Of a DNA stretch of 64,000 nucleotides, positions 45,845-59,644 are shown piece after piece (the first letter of the stretch is position 1; each line of letters opens with the position of its first letter). Both the position numbers and the translations under genes were made by a program. The notes beneath the pieces were generated by a model that saw only the letters and a program-made list of their open reading frames with translations, was not told the origin of the DNA and did not search any database. Source of the DNA: Stomorhina lunata. Taxonomy: Eukaryota; Arthropoda; Insecta; Diptera; Rhiniidae. Where the stretch lies: contig OW121742.1 in assembly GCA_933228675.1 (NCBI GenBank), positions 19,062,850 through 19,126,849 of the forward strand, written 5' to 3'.

Positions 45845-47779
45845 TAAGAAATGGCAAACCATACTGAAGAGAAATGTCAAAAAAACAGCAAGAAATATGG
45901 TGTCGTCTGCTGTCGCTGTACTTTTGTAGCGTTTCTGCTGAAAAACCAGATATCTATAGGCAAAACTAGAACCAGACAAGTTTACAACTTAGACTTGAGA
46001 TGTCAAACAATGTCAAAATTAGATCTGACGAGATCTAATTCTAGTTTATCTTTGGGATTACCATAGCCGAAAATTGGTCAAATTAGACAATTTTTCACAA
46101 TTTATGATATTATGCTGCAAAATATATCTATGACAACCACTGTACCTTGTCACTTTAATTAGTTATTAAGAAAAAAATATCACTCATACGTCAGAGGGTG
46201 TCAAATTCATGTCTTTCAAAACTAATTATAGGTTTTATTAAAGTTGTTTGTTGTCTTTTTCCTTAAATATTTAGTTTTCAATTACTTGTAATTATTTATT
46301 AATGCCATTATAATTATAATAATATTTTTTTCCATTATCTCTAGTTGTTTATTTGTTTTTTTCTCACCCTATTAAAAATCATATAACTCAGGTTTTTCTG
46401 ATCTCTGAACTTTTGCTTTAAAGTTTTTGTCTTTGTTGGCAATAAACACCTTAAAACACCTACAATATTTACTACTTATTTTTCTGAGCTTAAGTGTTTT
46501 TTTTTTTCTATTTTATAAATTTTTTTTTAGGTTTTGTTTAACAATTTTCGCACTTAAAAAAGGTGGGGAATGTTTGAAAAAAATTTAATAACCAAAAATT
46601 TTGGTGTTAAGAAAATTTGTTAAGATTTTATTTTATTTTTCTAGAAATAGTTTGCTTATGAAGATTTTGTAAAAAAAAAAGGGGGACTTTAAGAACAAAA
46701 GCTTGTCTAAGAAAAATTCCTTAAGTAAATTTTATACGAAATTTTTTTTCTCTGAAAAAATTTTATGTGAATTATTTGCTTTATAAATAACTTATTACAT
46801 TTGTGTTGACAGCAAGAAACCAATTTCAATTATACAATTTCGCAAAACGTCTTTTCTATTTAAATTAACAAACAAACAAATAACCTAAAAATTTAAAACA
46901 CTTAAGCAAATCTGCTCTAGTTAGCAACACAACAAAAATTAGTTTTGCGTGTAATTTTTAAAAGAATGAATTAAAAAGTGAACAAAAAGAAAAACCAAAC
47001 AAAATTCAAATACGAAATTTGAAAACATGTAAAAATGCCAACTAAATTTGTAAGCAATGACATGGAATACATGCTGTTACAGTAATTTACAAGTAGCCAA
47101 ACACATGTCATTGACTAAATTTTTAAAAAATTAACAAAACAAAATCAATAGCGATTTTCATGAAAAAAAAAAGAAAATAAAGCACCAACAAATTAAAACA
47201 ACTTATAGGTAAAAATATAAACCAAGACATTTGTCTAAAGAATTATGCATAAACATCTCGCGATACATGAACAAAATTGTAATAAAGAGATACAATGAAA
47301 ATGTAAATAAGTCAGTCTTGTGTGCGCTTGGTTCCTAAGTCTTTTGTTTTACTTGGCTAAAACAATTTCTGAAAACTTGGAATTGTTGTTTTTCGATTTT
47401 TTTTCTTCTGCATATAAAATTGAATGAAATAAATGATTGTTGCAAATTTTTCTTCTTTGACTCAAAACAATATTTAAATATTACAGCAATTTCAATCATG
47501 TCATTTTTATAAATTCTTGCTGATATTTTATATTTTTTGCAATTTTTTTTTTTTCTTGTTGGTCCTCAATATTTTTTTAGTACTTACTCGTATTTACAGT
47601 CAACGTAGTTTTTCATGGATTTTAAGCTGTAAACTCAGAGAAAAAACGGCTATAACAATTTTACATATTGTCTTAGTTTTGTTGGTTAAATATTGCAACA
47701 TGTGTCTGCTGTCATTTAAATGTTCGTTTGATGTTTTTTTCTTTTCTTTATAAGTCATACCCTACAACTCCGAAGACGT
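45845..47779. other. Mariner 5' flank then single-copy AT-rich spacer
   Basis: 45845 to about 46080 is less AT-rich and probably the untranslated 5' part of the mariner element; I could not place a terminal inverted repeat. The 71-codon forward frame 45851-46066 lies antisense to that part and is not a gene. 46080-47779 is ordinary AT-rich DNA. A partial copy of the dispersed CTTAAG motif lies at 47338-47362. Confidence 0.5.
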
Positions 47780-50700
47780 AAAATTTTTCTAGACAAATAT
47801 TTTAAGTTACTTTTTTTTATATTCTTTATATGAAAGTTTTTCTAAACAAAAGTTTTTAATATTAAAATTTTTCTATAGAGAATGTTTTAGTATAATTTTT
47901 TTTTCTACAAAATCTTTTATTATAAAAATTTTTTTCTATAGAAAAATTTTCAATATAAAAATTTTTCTATAGAAAAATTTTCAATATAAAAATTTTTCTA
48001 TAGAAAAATTTTCAATATAAAAATTTTTCTATAGAAAAATTTTTAATATAAAAATTTTTCTATAGAAAAATTTTCAATATAAAAATTTTTCTATAGAAAA
48101 ATTTTCAATATAAAAATTTTTCTATAGAAAAATTTTCAATATAAAAATTTTTCTATAGAAAAATTTTTAATATAAAAATTTTTCTATAGAAAAATTTTCA
48201 ATATAAAAATTTTTCTATAGAAAAATTTTCAATATAAAAATTTTTCTATAGAAAAATTTTCAATATAAAAATTTTTCTATAGAAAAATTTTCAATATAAA
48301 AATTTTTCTATAGAAAAATTTTCAATATAAAAATTTTTCTATAGAAAAATTTTCAATATAAAAATTTTTCTATAGAAAAATTTTCAATATAAAAATGTTT
48401 CTATAGAAAAATTTTCAATATAAAAATTTTTCTATAGAAAAATTTTCAATATAAAAATTTTTCTATAGAAAAAGTTTCAATATAAAAATTTTTCTATAGA
48501 AAAATTTTCAATATAAAAATTTTTCTATAGAAAAATTTTCAATATAAAAATTTTTCTATAGAAAAATTTTCAATATAAAAATTTTTCTATAGAAAAATTT
48601 TCAATATAAAAATTTTTCTATAGAAAAATTTTCAATATAAAAATTTTTCTATAGAAAAATTTTCAATATAAAAATTTTTCTATAGAAAAATTTTCAATAT
48701 AAAAATTTTTCTATAGAAAAATTTTCAATATAAAAATTTTTCTATAGAAAAATTTTCAATATAAAAATTTTTCTATAGAAAAATTTTCAATATAAAAATT
48801 TTTCTATAGAAAAATTTTCAATATAAAAATTTTTCTATAGAAAAATTTTCAATATAAAAATTTTTCTATAGAAAAATTTTCAATATAAAAATTTTTCTAT
48901 AGAAAAATTTTCAATATAAAAATTTTTCTATAGAAAAATTTTCAATATAAAAATTTTTCTATAGAAAAATTTTCAATATAAAAATTTTTCTATAGAAAAA
49001 TTTTCAATATAAAAATTTTTCTATAGAAAAATTTTCAATATAAAAATTTTTCTATAGAAAAATTTTCAATATAAAAATTTTTCTATAGAAAAATTTTCAA
49101 TATAAAAATTTTTCTATAGAAAAATTTTCAATATAAAAATTTTTCTATAGAAAAATTTTCAATATAAAAATTTTTCTATAGAAAAATTTTCAATATAAAA
49201 ATTTTTCTATAGAAAAATTTTCAATATAAAAATTTTTCTATAGAAAAATTTTCAATATAAAAATTTTTCTATAGAAAAATTTTCAATATAAAAATTTTTC
49301 TATAGAAAAATTTTCAATATAAAAATTTTTCTATAGAAAAATTTTCAATATAAAAATTTTTCTATAGAAAAATTTTCAATATAAAAATTTTTCTATAGAA
49401 AAATTTTCAATATAAAAATTTTTCTATAGAAAAATTTTCAATATAAAAATTTTTCTATAGAAAAATTTTCAATATAAAAATTTTTCTATAGAAAAATTTT
49501 CAATATAAAAATTTTTCTATAGAAAAATTTTCAATATAAAAATTTTTCTATAGAAAAATTTTCAATATAAAAATTTTTCTATAGAAAAATTTTCAATATA
49601 AAAATTTTTCTATAGAAAAATTTTCAATATAAAAATTTTTCTATAGAAAAATTTTCAATATAAAAATTTTTCTATAGAAAAATTTTCAATATAAAAATTT
49701 TTCTATAGAAAAATTTTCAATATAAAAATTTTTCTATAGAAAAATTTTCAATATAAAAATTTTTCTATAGAAAAATTTTCAATATCAAAATTTTTCTATA
49801 GAATAATTTTTAATCTAAAAATTTTTCTATAGAAAAATTATCAATATAAACATTTTTCTATAGAAAAATTTTCAATATAAAAATTTTTCTATAGAAAAAT
49901 TTTCAATATAAAAATTTTTCTATAGAAAAACTTTCAATATAAAAATTTTTCTATAGAAAAATTTTCAATATAAAAATTTTTCTATAGAAAAATTTTCAAT
50001 ATAAAAATTTTTCTATAGAAAAATTTTCAATATAAAAATTTTTCTATAGAAAAATTTTCAATATAAAAATTTTTCTATAGAAAAATTTTCAATATAAAAA
50101 TTTTTCTATAGAAAAATTTTCAATATAAAAATTTTTCTATAGAAAAATTTTCAATATAAAAATTTTTCTATAGAAAAATTTTCAATATAAAAATTTTTCT
50201 ATAGAAAAATTTTCAATATAAAAATTTTTCTATAGAAAAATTTTCAATATAAAAATTTTTCTATAGAAAAATTTTCAATATAAAAATTTTTCTATAGAAA
50301 AATTTTCAATATAAAAATTTTTCTATAGAAAAATTTTCAATATAAAAATTTTTCTATAGAAAAATTTTTAATATAAAAATTTTTCTATAGAAAAATTTTC
50401 AATATAAAAATTTTTCTATAGAAAAATTTTCAATATAAAAATTTTTCTATAGAAAAATTTTCAATATAAAAATTTTTCTATAGAAAAATTTTCAATATAA
50501 AAATTTTTCTATAGAATAATTTTTAATCTAAAAATTTTTCTATAGAAAAATTATCAATATAAACATTTTTCTATAGAAAAATTTTCAATATAAAAATTTT
50601 TCTATAGAAAAATTTTCAATATAAAAATTTTTCTATAGAATAATTTTTAATCTAAAAATTTTTCTATAGAAAAATTATCAATATAAACATTTTTCTATAG

Positions 50701-50990
50701 AAAAATTTTCAATATAAACATTTTTCTATAGAAAAATTTTCAATATGAAAATTTTACTATAGAAAAATTTTCAATATAAAAATTTTTCTATAGAAAAATT
50801 TTCAATATAAAAATTTTTCTATAGAAAAACTTTCAATATAAAAATTTTTCTATAAAACAAATTGTCAATATAAAAATTTTTCTATAAAAAAAATTGTCAA
50901 TATAAAAATTTTTCTATAAAAAAAAATTTTAGTATAAAAATTTTTCTATTGAAAAAATGTCTCATTTTAAAATTTTTTCTGTCTAAAATG
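47780..50990. repeat. Tandem minisatellite array P3, 31-bp monomer
   Basis: About 98 good copies of TTTTCAATATAAAAA followed by TTTTTCTATAGAAAAA. This is the most homogeneous array here: 48420-49780 contains only a couple of changes. A two-monomer variant (GAATAATTTTTAATC, then TTATCAATATAAACA) starts at 49801, 50514 and 50638, that is 23 and 4 whole monomers apart. A second variant, GAAAAACTTTCAAT, occurs at 49931 and 50830, 29 monomers apart. Edges (47780-47940 and 50850-50990) are degenerate. Confidence 0.97.
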
Positions 50991-51007
50991 TTTTTCCAAA
51001 AAGGTTT

Positions 51008-51057
51008 TATAAGGTGTAGAGTAATCGCAGTTGTCCGGCAATACTTTCTTACTTGTT
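51008..51057 (+). mobile_element. Terminal fragment of a DINE-1/mini-me-like element
   Basis: AAGGTGTAGAGTAATCGCAG, then TTGTCCGGCAATAC and CTTACTTGTT (51048-51057). The arrangement matches 41255-41299, although the hairpin has decayed here. It lies about 20 bp to the right of the last recognisable P3 relic. Confidence 0.4.
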
Positions 51058-51838
51058 CTTAAAAATTTTCGTTTGTTACATTGTCCTCTTCTACATATAT
51101 TTCCTAAACTTTGTTTTTTACGACTTCAAATACATTGCTTTATTCCTTTTCGACTTCTTTGGTCTTATTGTGTAAGTTTTATTTGTTTTGTCTATTCTTA
51201 AGATTTGTGTGTACTATATATTTATTACCGTCTGTCTGTCTGCTGTTGGCTTTACTGTATTGTTTAAGGAGTTTTTTTGGTTTAAACACTTTGCATTGCA
51301 AATTTTTATAGGATTTTTTTTTGTGCAATTTTTCCTTTTCGTTTTTGCTCTAACTTCTGCTTTTAAGATAAATTGTTATTTTTTTGCATTTCTACGACTA
51401 CATTTATTTGTTGTACTATGTTTGTAATTTTCTGGCAATTGTTGCTAAAATTTTATGTAAAGGAAAATATCTCAAGAAACATTTTCGAAAAGCTTGCGTT
51501 GGATTTGAATCCTAAAGTTGAATTATAGATGTGGTCTTTTTTTTTTTTGTTTATATTTGAGTTTATAGATTTTAACTACTGAAACATTGTATTTAATCAG
51601 CAGCACGAGCGTTTTATGAATAAAGTTAATATAAAGGAATAGTATAGGAAATTGAATGTAAACTGTTATATTATGTTAGAAACAAAGATCTGTAAGACTT
51701 ATCACCCAAAGTATATAATATGTATGTGCATTTTTGTATTAGCGTTAAATTATTGATATATTAATGTTTAATAAAATTTTTGATAAAATTGCAATTGAAA
51801 TATTTTACTATTTTTGCTTTCAAGAATGAATAGTCAGA
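51058..51838. other. Single-copy AT-rich spacer, no gene seen
   Basis: Includes a short GTCT run near 51229-51242. Two overlapping forward open frames (51111-51311, 51188-51427) encode hydrophobic, aromatic products with no recognisable motif and overlap each other, so neither is called. Confidence 0.5.
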
Positions 51839-52069
51839 ACAAAAGACTTAAGAAACAAACTTGAAATCAAAATTTCTAGAATTGGAATATTAAATAAAAC
51901 AAATTTTCAAAACAAAAGACTTAAGAAACAAACGTAAAAACTAAATAAAAGGAATTGAGATATTTATGCATAATTTTTGATGAAATGGACGTTTTGGAAC
52001 ATTTTACTATTATTTACCCCTTTTAAGATCGCATAGTAAAAACAAAAGACTTAAGAAATAAACTTAAAA
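51839..52069 (+). repeat. Cluster of three CTTAAG-centred motifs in a ~200-bp duplication
   Basis: Copies of ACAAAAGACTTAAGAAACAA start at 51839 and 51911, with a close variant (AAATAAAC) at 52041. The first and third are 200 bp apart, and about 75 bp before them are also alike (TTTTTGATRAAAT, TTTTACTAT, ATAGT). This points to an old local duplication carrying the motif. Function unknown. Confidence 0.75.
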
Positions 52070-52154
52070 ATAAATATATTTAAAAACGCTCTATTAAATA
52101 AAGATTCAGTTTAACATATATATTTATGGCATTCAATAAAATGTAACCTATTTT
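52070..52154. other. Short AT-rich spacer
   Basis: Nothing recognisable before the GACA-bearing element. Confidence 0.5.
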
Positions 52155-52854
<700 letters not shown>

Positions 52855-54956
52855 ATTACTTTATTACTTAACCTCAGTCAACTCCCAAAATGACACACTT
52901 AAAACAAAAGACTTAAGACACAAACTTTTAAATAAAATGCCATTTTTTTGTTTATTCTTTACAAAACAAATAACGAAATTAAAAGCCAAACTATCATAAA
53001 TTATATAATTTATAATATTTTTCTTAAATGCCCTTTTCATTTTTACTAATCAGTTTCCCTTTTTTGTTGCTGTTGTTGATTATTTACCCAAAAATCTTTC
53101 ATAATCCTTAACACGCAACCTGTCAACACAAAGAACCTCTCACCCATGGAGCAAACAGAAATAGGCATTTAACCCTAAAAATAACAAATTTTTTTGCTAA
53201 TAAATTTCAAAATTAAATCGAATGTTTAGCAAATTGTTGGATGTTTAAAGACAAAGTTGTAACAGAAAATTGTTTCATGGACTTAAGCCTGAACGTTTGT
53301 ATTCATTATATTTTTTATGGTTACTGACTCACTTTAAATGTGACCAGGCCTAACTAAAACTGTCTTAAAAACAGGCCCCTGGCAGCTGCAACAAAACAAA
53401 AATGTTAAACTATTAAAGTATGGAAAGATATTTGTACTAATACCACCATGATTTCCCTCTAGCTTTAAGCTTTGCATGTTTTGACATGATTGAACACTTT
53501 CATTCATTTATAGCATTTTAGGCAAACTTCCTTTTAGATACACAATGCTTGTCCGTCTATCTGTCGGATTGTCTAGTGTTTTAAGGTAAATATTTACAGG
53601 GAAGAGCGTAACATAGAGATATAACGTTTGAAATGAAAAGTGTCTGTAACGAAAACATACAGTTCATTAGGTTAAATGTGTCACGAATTGTTAGCTTCAG
53701 GTTAAAAATTGATTTGCTTTTGTTGAGACAGAAGATTTTTCAAAAAACCACTAGGATTTTGTTTACTTTGTCTTGTCTTTAGGAGAATGATTTGCATTTC
53801 ATTTCATTTGCCTTAAAATGAAAACGAAATTTTCTGGGTATAATAAATTCAATTTTTAATTTCAAATTCATTTTGAGTCTAGTTTTTTTTTACTTTGATA
53901 TTTTCTCAGATATTTATAGGCTTTACTCTGCTAAAAGTTCTTTAGGTGACTGCCAGATATCTATAAGTTTAAATATTTTTTTGTTACTCTATATATGGCT
54001 AGCAAGGTTAAATTATATAGAATTTATATGTTTCGTTTGAATGGCTATTGTTCAATTGATTTCATTATTGTTTGGGTTTTTACTATTTCACAAAAAAAGA
54101 GAAGAAAAACTTTACAACAACTTTAACATTTTCATTGTGCTACCAATTGACCTTTTTCTTTTTCGTCATCAGAAAGAACATGGTCATGTTTTTTAGTTTT
54201 TTTTTATTATAAAGATATACATTAATCTTTAAAAAGCGCTCCTTAACATTTAAAACTTATCTCTGATATATCTAAACATTTCCCTTTTTCTCTACATCTC
54301 ATTTTTATATTATGTTTTCAAATCAAATTAATTGCTAACTACTGAATATCTAAAGAAATTAATTTGTTAGTTAAAAATATTGTTTAATTAAAAATGTTAA
54401 AGTTTCTATGATAACTTTAAAGTCATTTTAATTTTTTCAAATAGATTCGCAATTTTAATTTAGCGGAATTTACCTCCTCATACATATCTCTAAATAAATT
54501 CAATGATTTTTTGCTTTTTTACTATTTGCATTCCTTAATTATTTACGGTTTTGTTATATTTTTTTGTACGAAATACCCTTGTCAAATTTTAAAGCTTTTT
54601 AATTAACCTAAACCATAAATGAAAATAAATCAAAAGATTTATGTTTTTTTTTAATTCATTTGAATATTTTTGTTAAAAATTAAATAAGATTTTTGGGAAA
54701 TAATTAAAAACAAAGACTATAAAATGTGAGTCATTTGAGTAGCTAACAATAAATTATTTGCAGAAATTTTAGGAATTTTTGTTGAAAATACTTAAATTAG
54801 CCAAGTGACTTCTAGATTTTAAAACTTAACCATTTAACCTTAAGCAAAAAACTACATATCGTGTCATAAAAAAATATTTAGTTAAATAAATTGAAATTCT
54901 GTTTAATATTTCCAAATAACACTTCCATTTTAACATCAAAACAATTCCATTTTCCC
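52855..54956. other. Single-copy AT-rich spacer, no gene seen
   Basis: A 2.1-kb stretch. A copy of the dispersed motif (ACAAAAGACTTAAGACACAA) is at 52903-52922. A TGTGACCAGGCCTAA string near 53340, with AGGCCCCTGG 30 bp further on, forms an imperfect stem and resembles the hairpin arm at 6737-6776. A GTCY-type remnant (TTGTCCGTCTATCTGTCGG) lies near 53548. No open frame or RNA gene is supported. Confidence 0.5.
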
Positions 54957-55918
54957 ATTTTCTATAGAAAAATTTTCGATAGAAATATTTTTCTATGGAA
55001 AAATTTTCGATAGAAATATTTTTCTATAGAAAAATTTTCGATAAAAATATTTTTCTATAGAAAAATTTTCGATAGAAATATTTTTCTATAGAAAAATTTT
55101 CGATAGAAATATTTTTCTATAGAAAAATTCAAGATAGAAATATTTTTCTATAGAAAAATTCAAGATAGAAATATTTTTCTATAGAAAAATTCAAGATAGA
55201 AATATTTTTCTATAGAAAAATTCAAGATAGAAATATTTTTCTATAGAAAAATTTTCGATAGAAATATTTTTCTATAGAAAAATTCAAGATAGAAATATTT
55301 TTCTATAGAAAAATTCAAGATAGAAATATTTTTCTATAGAAAAATTCAAGATAGAAATATTTTTCTATAGAAAAAATCAAGATAGAAATATTTTTCTATA
55401 GAAAAATTCAAGATAGAAATATTTTTCTATAGAAAAATTCAAGATAGAAATATTTTTCTATAGAAAAATTCAAGATAGAAATATTTTTCTATAGAAAAAT
55501 TCAAGATAGAAATATTTTTCTATAGAAAAATTCAAGATAGAAATATTTTTCTATAGAAAAATTCAAGATAGAAATATTTTTCTATAGAAAAATTCAAGAT
55601 AGAAATATTTTTCTATAGAAAAATTCAAGATAGAAATATTTTTCTATAGAAAAATTCAAGATAGAAATATTTTTCTATAGAAAAATTTTCTATAGAAATA
55701 TTTTTCTATAGAAAAATTCAAGATAGAAATATTTTTCTACAGAAAAATTCAAGATAGAAATATTTTTCTATAGAAAAATTCAAGATAGAAATATTTTTCT
55801 ATAGAAAAATTCAAGATAGAAATATTTTTCTATAGAAAAATTCAAGATAGAAATATTTTTCTATAGAAAAATTTAAGATAGAAATATTTTCCTATAGAAA
55901 AATTCAAGATAGAAATAG
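54957..55918 (-). repeat. Tandem minisatellite array P1r/P5, 31-bp monomer
   Basis: The first five or six units (54957-55130) are TTTTCGATAGAAATA plus TTTTTCTATAGAAAAA, the exact reverse complement of the P1 unit at 1-1996. From about 55125 the variable half changes to TTCAAGATAGAAATA (P5), which then fills the array except for one reversion at about 55250-55260 and a TTTTCTATAG unit near 55685. P5 therefore appears to be derived from P1 inside this array. The right end stops at poly-T tracts. Confidence 0.96.
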
Positions 55919-56689
55919 TTTTTTTTTTTTGGAGAAAAAAAAAATATTTCTTTTTTTTTTTTTTTTGTACTGTCCTCTTTGTGGCGGCCTCTAATCATAA
56001 GGAAATCTACCCCTAACATAATAAGTCTAGTTTTCTAGTTCTAGTTTTTGTAAGCATATCATATCTTATTAAAATTACTACAATCACCCAAGACGATTCC
56101 TGTGATGTAAAAGATATTGTGACAACATATTCATATAAATAAAGATAATAACTATAACTTAACTTGGCTACTGGTTTTAACTTGTAAAATTTACTACATC
56201 ATCATAAAAACCCATCAACATCATTGTAGGTAATTACTAATTATAGAGCTCTAAAAAAACAGACATTGTAAAAAAAATCTAGATGCAAACGACTTTGTAA
56301 AATATGCTAGAACATTTTTACAACTTCTCTTGGACTAGTTCGAAGGCTTTAAATCTTTAAACAAAATAATAAAATTTACATTTTACATATTAAAATTCTA
56401 AAAAGTTATTGAAATGTAAACGTTTTGAAACGTAATATAAGTACTAATTTAATTTACATGTAAATTATAATTAAATTTAAAAATGTTTTTTTTTTTTTTT
56501 TTGTTGTTGCAACAGAAAGACATAAAGACATAATCTTGAAGTATCGGTGGCTGTTTTTCGGAAAGGAATACTACATTTGGAAGGAAATGATATTTTGTTA
56601 AACCCACATTAAATGAGTAATTTACATCATCTTAGTGACATCATTTATTTTTCTTGAAAAGATCTAAATTTTTTTTACAACAATTTTCC
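55919..56689. other. Single-copy AT-rich spacer with T tracts, no gene seen
   Basis: Begins with T and A homopolymer runs (about 55919-55967) at the array edge, followed by GTGGCGGCCTCTAATC. Another T run lies near 56485-56502. No gene, RNA or transposon end is recognised. Confidence 0.55.
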
Positions 56690-57965
56690 TATAGGAAAAT
56701 AATCTTTCCTCTAAAAGCAAGAAATTTTTGAAAAATTTCCTATAAAAATAAGAAATTTTTGAAAAATTTCGTATTAAAATAAGAAATTTTTAATAAAATT
56801 TCCTCTAAAAATAAGAAATTTTTGAAAATTTCCTCTAAAAATAAGAAATTTTGGAAAAATTTCCTCTAAAAATAAGAAATTTTTGAAAAATTTCCTCTAA
56901 AAATAAGAAATTTTTGAAAAATTTCCTATAAAAATAAGAAATTTTTGAAAAATTTCCTCTCAAAATAAGAAATTTTTGAAAAATTTGCCATAAAAATTAG
57001 AAATTTTTGAAAAATTTCGTATAAAAATAAGAAATTTTTGAAAAATTTTTTATAAAAATAAGAATTTTTAGAAAATGTTCCTATAAAAATAAGAAATTTA
57101 AAAAAAAATTTCTTTAAAAATAAGAAATTTTTCAAAAAATATGCTATAAAAATAAGAAATTTTTGAAGAATTTCCTATAAAAATAAGAAATTTTTGAGAA
57201 ATTTCCTATAAAAAAAAGAAATTTTTGATAAATTTACTATAAAATAAGAAATTTTTGAAAACTTTACTATAAAAATAAAAATTTTGAAAAATTTTCGTAT
57301 AAAAATAATAAATTTCTGAAAAATTTTCTATAAAATAAGAAATAGTTGGAAAATTTCATATAGAAATAAAAAATTTAAGAAAAAATTCCTATAGAAATAA
57401 GAAATTTTTGAAAAATTTTCTATAAAAATAAGAAATTTTTCAAAAATTTCCTCTAAAAATAAGAAAATTTGCAAAATTTCCTATAAAATAAGAACTTTTT
57501 TAAAAAATTCTTATAAAAATAAAAAAGTTTTGAAAAATTTCCACTACAAATAAGAAAATTATGAAAAATTTCCTATAAAAATAAGAACTTTTTTTAAAAA
57601 TTTCCTGAAAAAATAAGAAATTTTTTAAAAATTTCCTATAAAAATTTAAAATTTTTAAAAAATTTTCTATAAAAATAAGAAATTTTTGAAAAATTTCCAA
57701 TAAAAATAAGAAAATTTTGAAAAATTTTCTATAAAAATAAGAAAATTTTGAAAAATTTCTTATAAAAATAAGAACTAAATTTCCCTATAAAAATAAGAAA
57801 TTTTTGTAAAATTTCTTATAGAAATAAGAAGTTTTTGAAAAAGTTCGTCTAGAAATAATAAATTTAAAAAAAAATTACTTTAAACATAAGTTATTTTTGA
57901 AAAATTTCCTAAAGAAGAAATTTATAATTTTTCTATAGAATTTTTTTTTAATTTTCTATACAAAA
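56690..57965 (-). repeat. Tandem minisatellite array S11, 31-bp monomer, diverged
   Basis: Plus-strand unit CCTATAAAAATAAGAAA plus TTTTTGAAAAATTT, about 40 copies, with a CCTCTAAAAATAAG subtype forming a short run at 56800-56910. Most units carry changes. Reverse open frames 56926-57135 and 57500-57700 are repeat by-products. Confidence 0.94.
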
Positions 57966-59644
57966 ATCAGATTTTTTGTTTTTTTCTATTGCCTGACCCT
58001 TGAGTTTAAGTACAATTTTTTTAATCTAGTTTAATTTCATAAAATGTTAGCACCTAGTGATCAGCAGAAACCTAATACCTCTAAAGTTTTAATATAAATT
58101 TGTCTTGATTGTGAAATTCTTCCCAACACGAATTGTGCCAATTTGTTTCAAACTGTTTCTTTTAGTTGACAAAAATCTTGTCTTTTTCTACAACGAAAAT
58201 GTCTTAAAAATTTATGAACTCTGTCTGTATTAAATTCATGATGGAAATCTATTTAAATTGTTCTTATGATCTCAGCTTATAACTGTCATGTAACAACTCA
58301 AGCTTGTAACGTATAACCTCTCTGTCACTGGAAATAAACAAGCAGCCAGACATGAGACAGCTCAAAGATAAACAAAAGACTTAAGACACAAAACTGTTTT
58401 TATTATGATTATTTATTTATTTTTGTTTTCTTGATTTTCCATTTAATATGAAAACAAAAACGTTAATATGACGATTATATGCAATCATAAAAATTGAAAT
58501 CCATAATTAACATAAAATTTTAAAAGCTTTAATCTAGTATTAGAAAACAAATGCTTATTTTGAGGAAAAGACTACAATAGCTAAAGCTACATGTGTTTCT
58601 TTATGAATTTATGTTTTTGTTTGATAAAAGTTTTGAATTTTAAACTTAAACTAATACCACCCAAGTGGTTAAATAGAAATCTCTGAACACAAAATTTGTT
58701 TTTTTATTTTTTTTACTAAAGAAGGTTTTGGATCTCTTAGACTTGGTCAAGTATTTCAGACAAAATCCTTGGCAGATTTTTGTTATTTTGTATGATAATT
58801 GCGCTATTAAAGTAAAGCGTAACTAAATATGGTTTATGTTAAGCAAACTGAATTTTTTTGTATAGATTTCCCTCAAATCCTGACCAAATCATTGTAGAAA
58901 ATCTCTATTATTTGGTCAAAAGAAAATTGCTTCAAGGCCTTTCTCAATTATTATAAAAAATTTCAATATACTCTTGTCTATATAAGAAATCAACTTAATA
59001 AATATTACTAAGTATTGCTAATATGTTAGAATGATTGAATATTAAGCTATAGATATCTTTAAGGGAAATTTAAAGACAAAATCTTAAAACAGGAAGATTT
59101 TTATGACTTCAGCATTTGTTGCTTTAAATCGTTATTAATGATGTGCCTAGAGTTAACAAATAGTTAAAATGTTATTTTTTTTTTTTTTTTTTTTTGCTAG
59201 AAACCTATAAACATTTTCAACATCTGGCCAAAAACCACAAAAAACCATTTAGTTTTAAACATTGTTTAATGTAAATTTTTTATAGTTTTAGTTGTTTCAT
59301 TTTTAAACATCAAAAGTGAATCTAGAATATTGTTTTCCTAAGAGAAAACAAACTTGTAAATGTTAACATTATAGATGGCCAAAGACAGTTTTACTTACAC
59401 AAATTTGCAAAACATTACATTTTGGCTTAAAACAACCGCAAATTTGTGATCTTTTGCTTGTTTTTTTCTTTTTAGTTAAAATTACAAAAACTGTCTCTGA
59501 AGTTGTTTTAAAGACGTAACAGCTACAACAAGCAGCTAAATGGTGTCCAAATTTGAAATGATGTTAGGTAAAATTTTCTCCATTAGTCATAGAAAAAATA
59601 TCATAAAAATTTAAATCTTCAGATTAAAAATTATTATTTTTTTT
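57966..59644. other. Single-copy AT-rich spacer, no gene seen
   Basis: A 1.7-kb stretch containing one dispersed motif copy (ACAAAAGACTTAAGACACAA, 58372-58391) and a T21 tract at about 59175-59195. No open frame, RNA gene or transposon end is supported. Confidence 0.55.

Noticed and set aside
45851..46066. 71-codon forward open frame with Cys-rich start (CCRC)
   Set aside because: It lies antisense in the 5' part of the mariner remnant and has no resemblance to a known domain.
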